DNA from: Dehalococcoidales bacterium
GTDB lineage: Bacteria; Chloroflexota; Dehalococcoidia; Dehalococcoidales; RBG-16-60-22
Reading direction: 5' to 3'
Length of the DNA: 5,700 nucleotides
NCBI GenBank assembly: GCA_016783105.1
Contig: JADHXF010000081.1
Location: forward strand, 1 to 5,700
The position numbers and the translations under genes were made by a program. Positions 4,687-5,700 of the stretch are shown here, piece by piece. The first letter of the stretch is position 1. The number at the start of each line of letters is the position of its first letter. The notes beneath the pieces are model-generated. The model saw only the letters and a program-made list of their open reading frames with translations. It did not search any database and had not been told where the DNA came from.

Positions 4687-5700
4687 TTAAAACAGGAAGT
4701 CCCAGGCAAGCAAGACGATAAGAACGAGGAGCACGACCAACACCATAAACCCCAGCGGTATGCGGTAGCGGTCAGGGCTGAACGTCGATGGCTCAGGAGC
4801 CGGCTTTTCGGTACGCAGTATGATATGCCCGGTATTTTTTACCGCAACGACGAAATAACCGGCGGGGTTGGCGCCAAACTTGACCAGGTAGCGGGCGAGG
4901 TGAAGCGAAAGGCGTTCGATGGCGCCAAATAGCTCGCAGATGGATACGCTGAATACATTGAACGCCAGGCGCGAAGGTCGGCGGTAGAGCCAGTCCGTGT
5001 CCAGGGTAATCGTCGCTTCGGCATGAAGTTTTTTCATCACCAGCCAGAAGGCAAGCCCGGTGAATATGAGTAACTGCATAGATTCGATTAGATGCGAGGC
5101 GGTATAAGGCTGGTAGTGCACCTCAAAGGGAAGAAGGTTGTAAAGCAGCGCCGGATAAACGCCGATGGCAATACAGAGCGCTGCTGTCAGCCCCATGCCA
5201 ATATACATTCCCGACGGCACCGGTTGTGTCTTAACGCCGCGGTCGGTGCTGAACCAGGTGAAATACGGCAGCTTCAAGCCAATGGACAGGAAGGTGCCGA
5301 TTGAGGCCAGACTTAGCAGGAGGACAATGACGCCAAGGTGCTCCATTTCAGCGCCATAGATTACCATTGACTTGCTGACGAAGCCACTGAAAAGCGGTAC
5401 GCCGGAGATGGAGAAAGCGCCAACCATGAAAAATATCAGGGTGGGCCACATTTTCTTGAACAGGCCACCCAGTTCGGTCATCCGGTTGCGGCCGGTGGCA
5501 TAGAGGACAGTTCCCATACCCATGAACAGCAGGCCTTTATAGAGAATATGGGCAAAAGCATGGGCGATAGCGCCGTTCACCGCAATCGCGGTACCAATAC
5601 CCACACCACAGACCATATAGCCAACCTGGCTGATTATATGATAGGAGAGGAGCCGTCTGCCGTCGTTGGCCAGGAAGGCGAAGACCACGCCATAGACGGC
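4687..5700 (-). CDS. Proton/sodium antiporter subunit, NuoL/M/N-MrpD type (5' end missing)
   Basis: The frame stays open to the right edge; GTG at 5688 is an internal valine, not a start. The 337 visible residues are the C-terminal part of a Proton_antipo_M family protein, the membrane ion channel subunit of complex I, formate hydrogenlyase-type complexes and Mrp antiporters. Visible signatures, numbered from the edge, are RRLLSYHIISQVGYM (about 15-29), HAFAHILYKGLLFMGMG with the conserved helix-8 lysine (about 47-63), and SISGVPLFSGFVSK with the later conserved lysine. About five more helices follow. After these comes a charged segment containing ITLDTDWLYRRPSR, about 80 amphipathic residues, and a final hydrophobic helix before TAA. 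That tail, and the HIISQVGYM form, resemble MrpD-like subunits of anaerobes more than NuoM. The N-terminal half, with the helix-5 glutamate, is off the window. Convergent with the exchanger gene. Confidence 0.85.
   Translation of the reverse strand, partial: AVYGVVFAFLANDGRRLLSYHIISQVGYMVCGVGIGTAIAVNGAIAHAFAHILYKGLLFMGMGTVLYATGRNRMTELGGLFKKMWPTLIFFMVGAFSISGVPLFSGFVSKSMVIYGAEMEHLGVIVLLLSLASIGTFLSIGLKLPYFTWFSTDRGVKTQPVPSGMYIGMGLTAALCIAIGVYPALLYNLLPFEVHYQPYTASHLIESMQLLIFTGLAFWLVMKKLHAEATITLDTDWLYRRPSRLAFNVFSVSICELFGAIERLSLHLARYLVKFGANPAGYFVVAVKNTGHIILRTEKPAPEPSTFSPDRYRIPLGFMVLVVLLVLIVLLAWDFLF

Noticed and set aside
5686..5688. GTG at 5688 as the start of the antiporter gene
   Set aside because: The frame stays open to the window edge with family-like residues (AVYGV) before it, and the protein lacks its first half, so the gene is truncated by the window.
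1..5700. CRISPR array, insertion sequence or phage attachment site near the tRNAs
   Set aside because: No regularly spaced repeats, transposase or integrase frames, or repeated tRNA 3' fragments are visible in the window.

Overview
The window looks like ordinary chromosomal core-metabolism DNA from an anaerobic bacterium. The evidence is an oxygen-sensitive four-subunit pyruvate:ferredoxin oxidoreductase, sigma70-like promoters, AGGAG-type ribosome binding sites, and a proline tRNA with encoded CCA. The split POR in gamma-delta-alpha-beta order beside an antiporter subunit of the Mrp/complex I type would fit Dehalococcoidia or related Chloroflexota. Thermotogota and other deep anaerobic lineages also fit, so the taxonomy is a weak inference.

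Layout. Positions 1-234 hold no convincing gene. They contain a good minus-strand promoter that fires off the left edge and a 33-codon plus-strand ORF of unknown status. Positions 235-3445 are a compact minus-strand block. In transcription order it is tRNA-Arg(CCG), porG (gamma), porD (delta, 2x[4Fe-4S] ferredoxin), porA (alpha), porB (beta) and tRNA-Pro(UGG). The gaps are 24, 6, -1, 2 and 23 bases. Positions 3446-3659 are a divergent control region with a leftward tRNA promoter and a rightward promoter. Positions 3660-4646 (+) encode a sodium/calcium (cation) exchanger-like membrane protein that starts at TTG. Positions 4687-5700 (-) hold the C-terminal part of a proton-translocating antiporter subunit of the NuoL/M/N-MrpD family, cut by the right edge. 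It converges on the exchanger with 40 bases between the stop codons.

How the genes work together. PorGDAB interconverts pyruvate + CoA and acetyl-CoA + CO2, exchanging electrons with ferredoxin. In such anaerobes reduced ferredoxin usually feeds membrane complexes that pump H+ or Na+, and the antiporter-type subunit at the right edge may belong to one. The exchanger would then use an ion gradient. That link is inference from family knowledge, not something the sequence proves.

I did not find an undescribed system. The most interesting points are the por operon tightly bracketed by two tRNAs (a likely tRNA-mRNA-tRNA transcript), a shared octamer just upstream of both tRNAs, opposite CCA status of the two tRNAs, and a symmetric Asp-bearing variant of the exchanger repeats.
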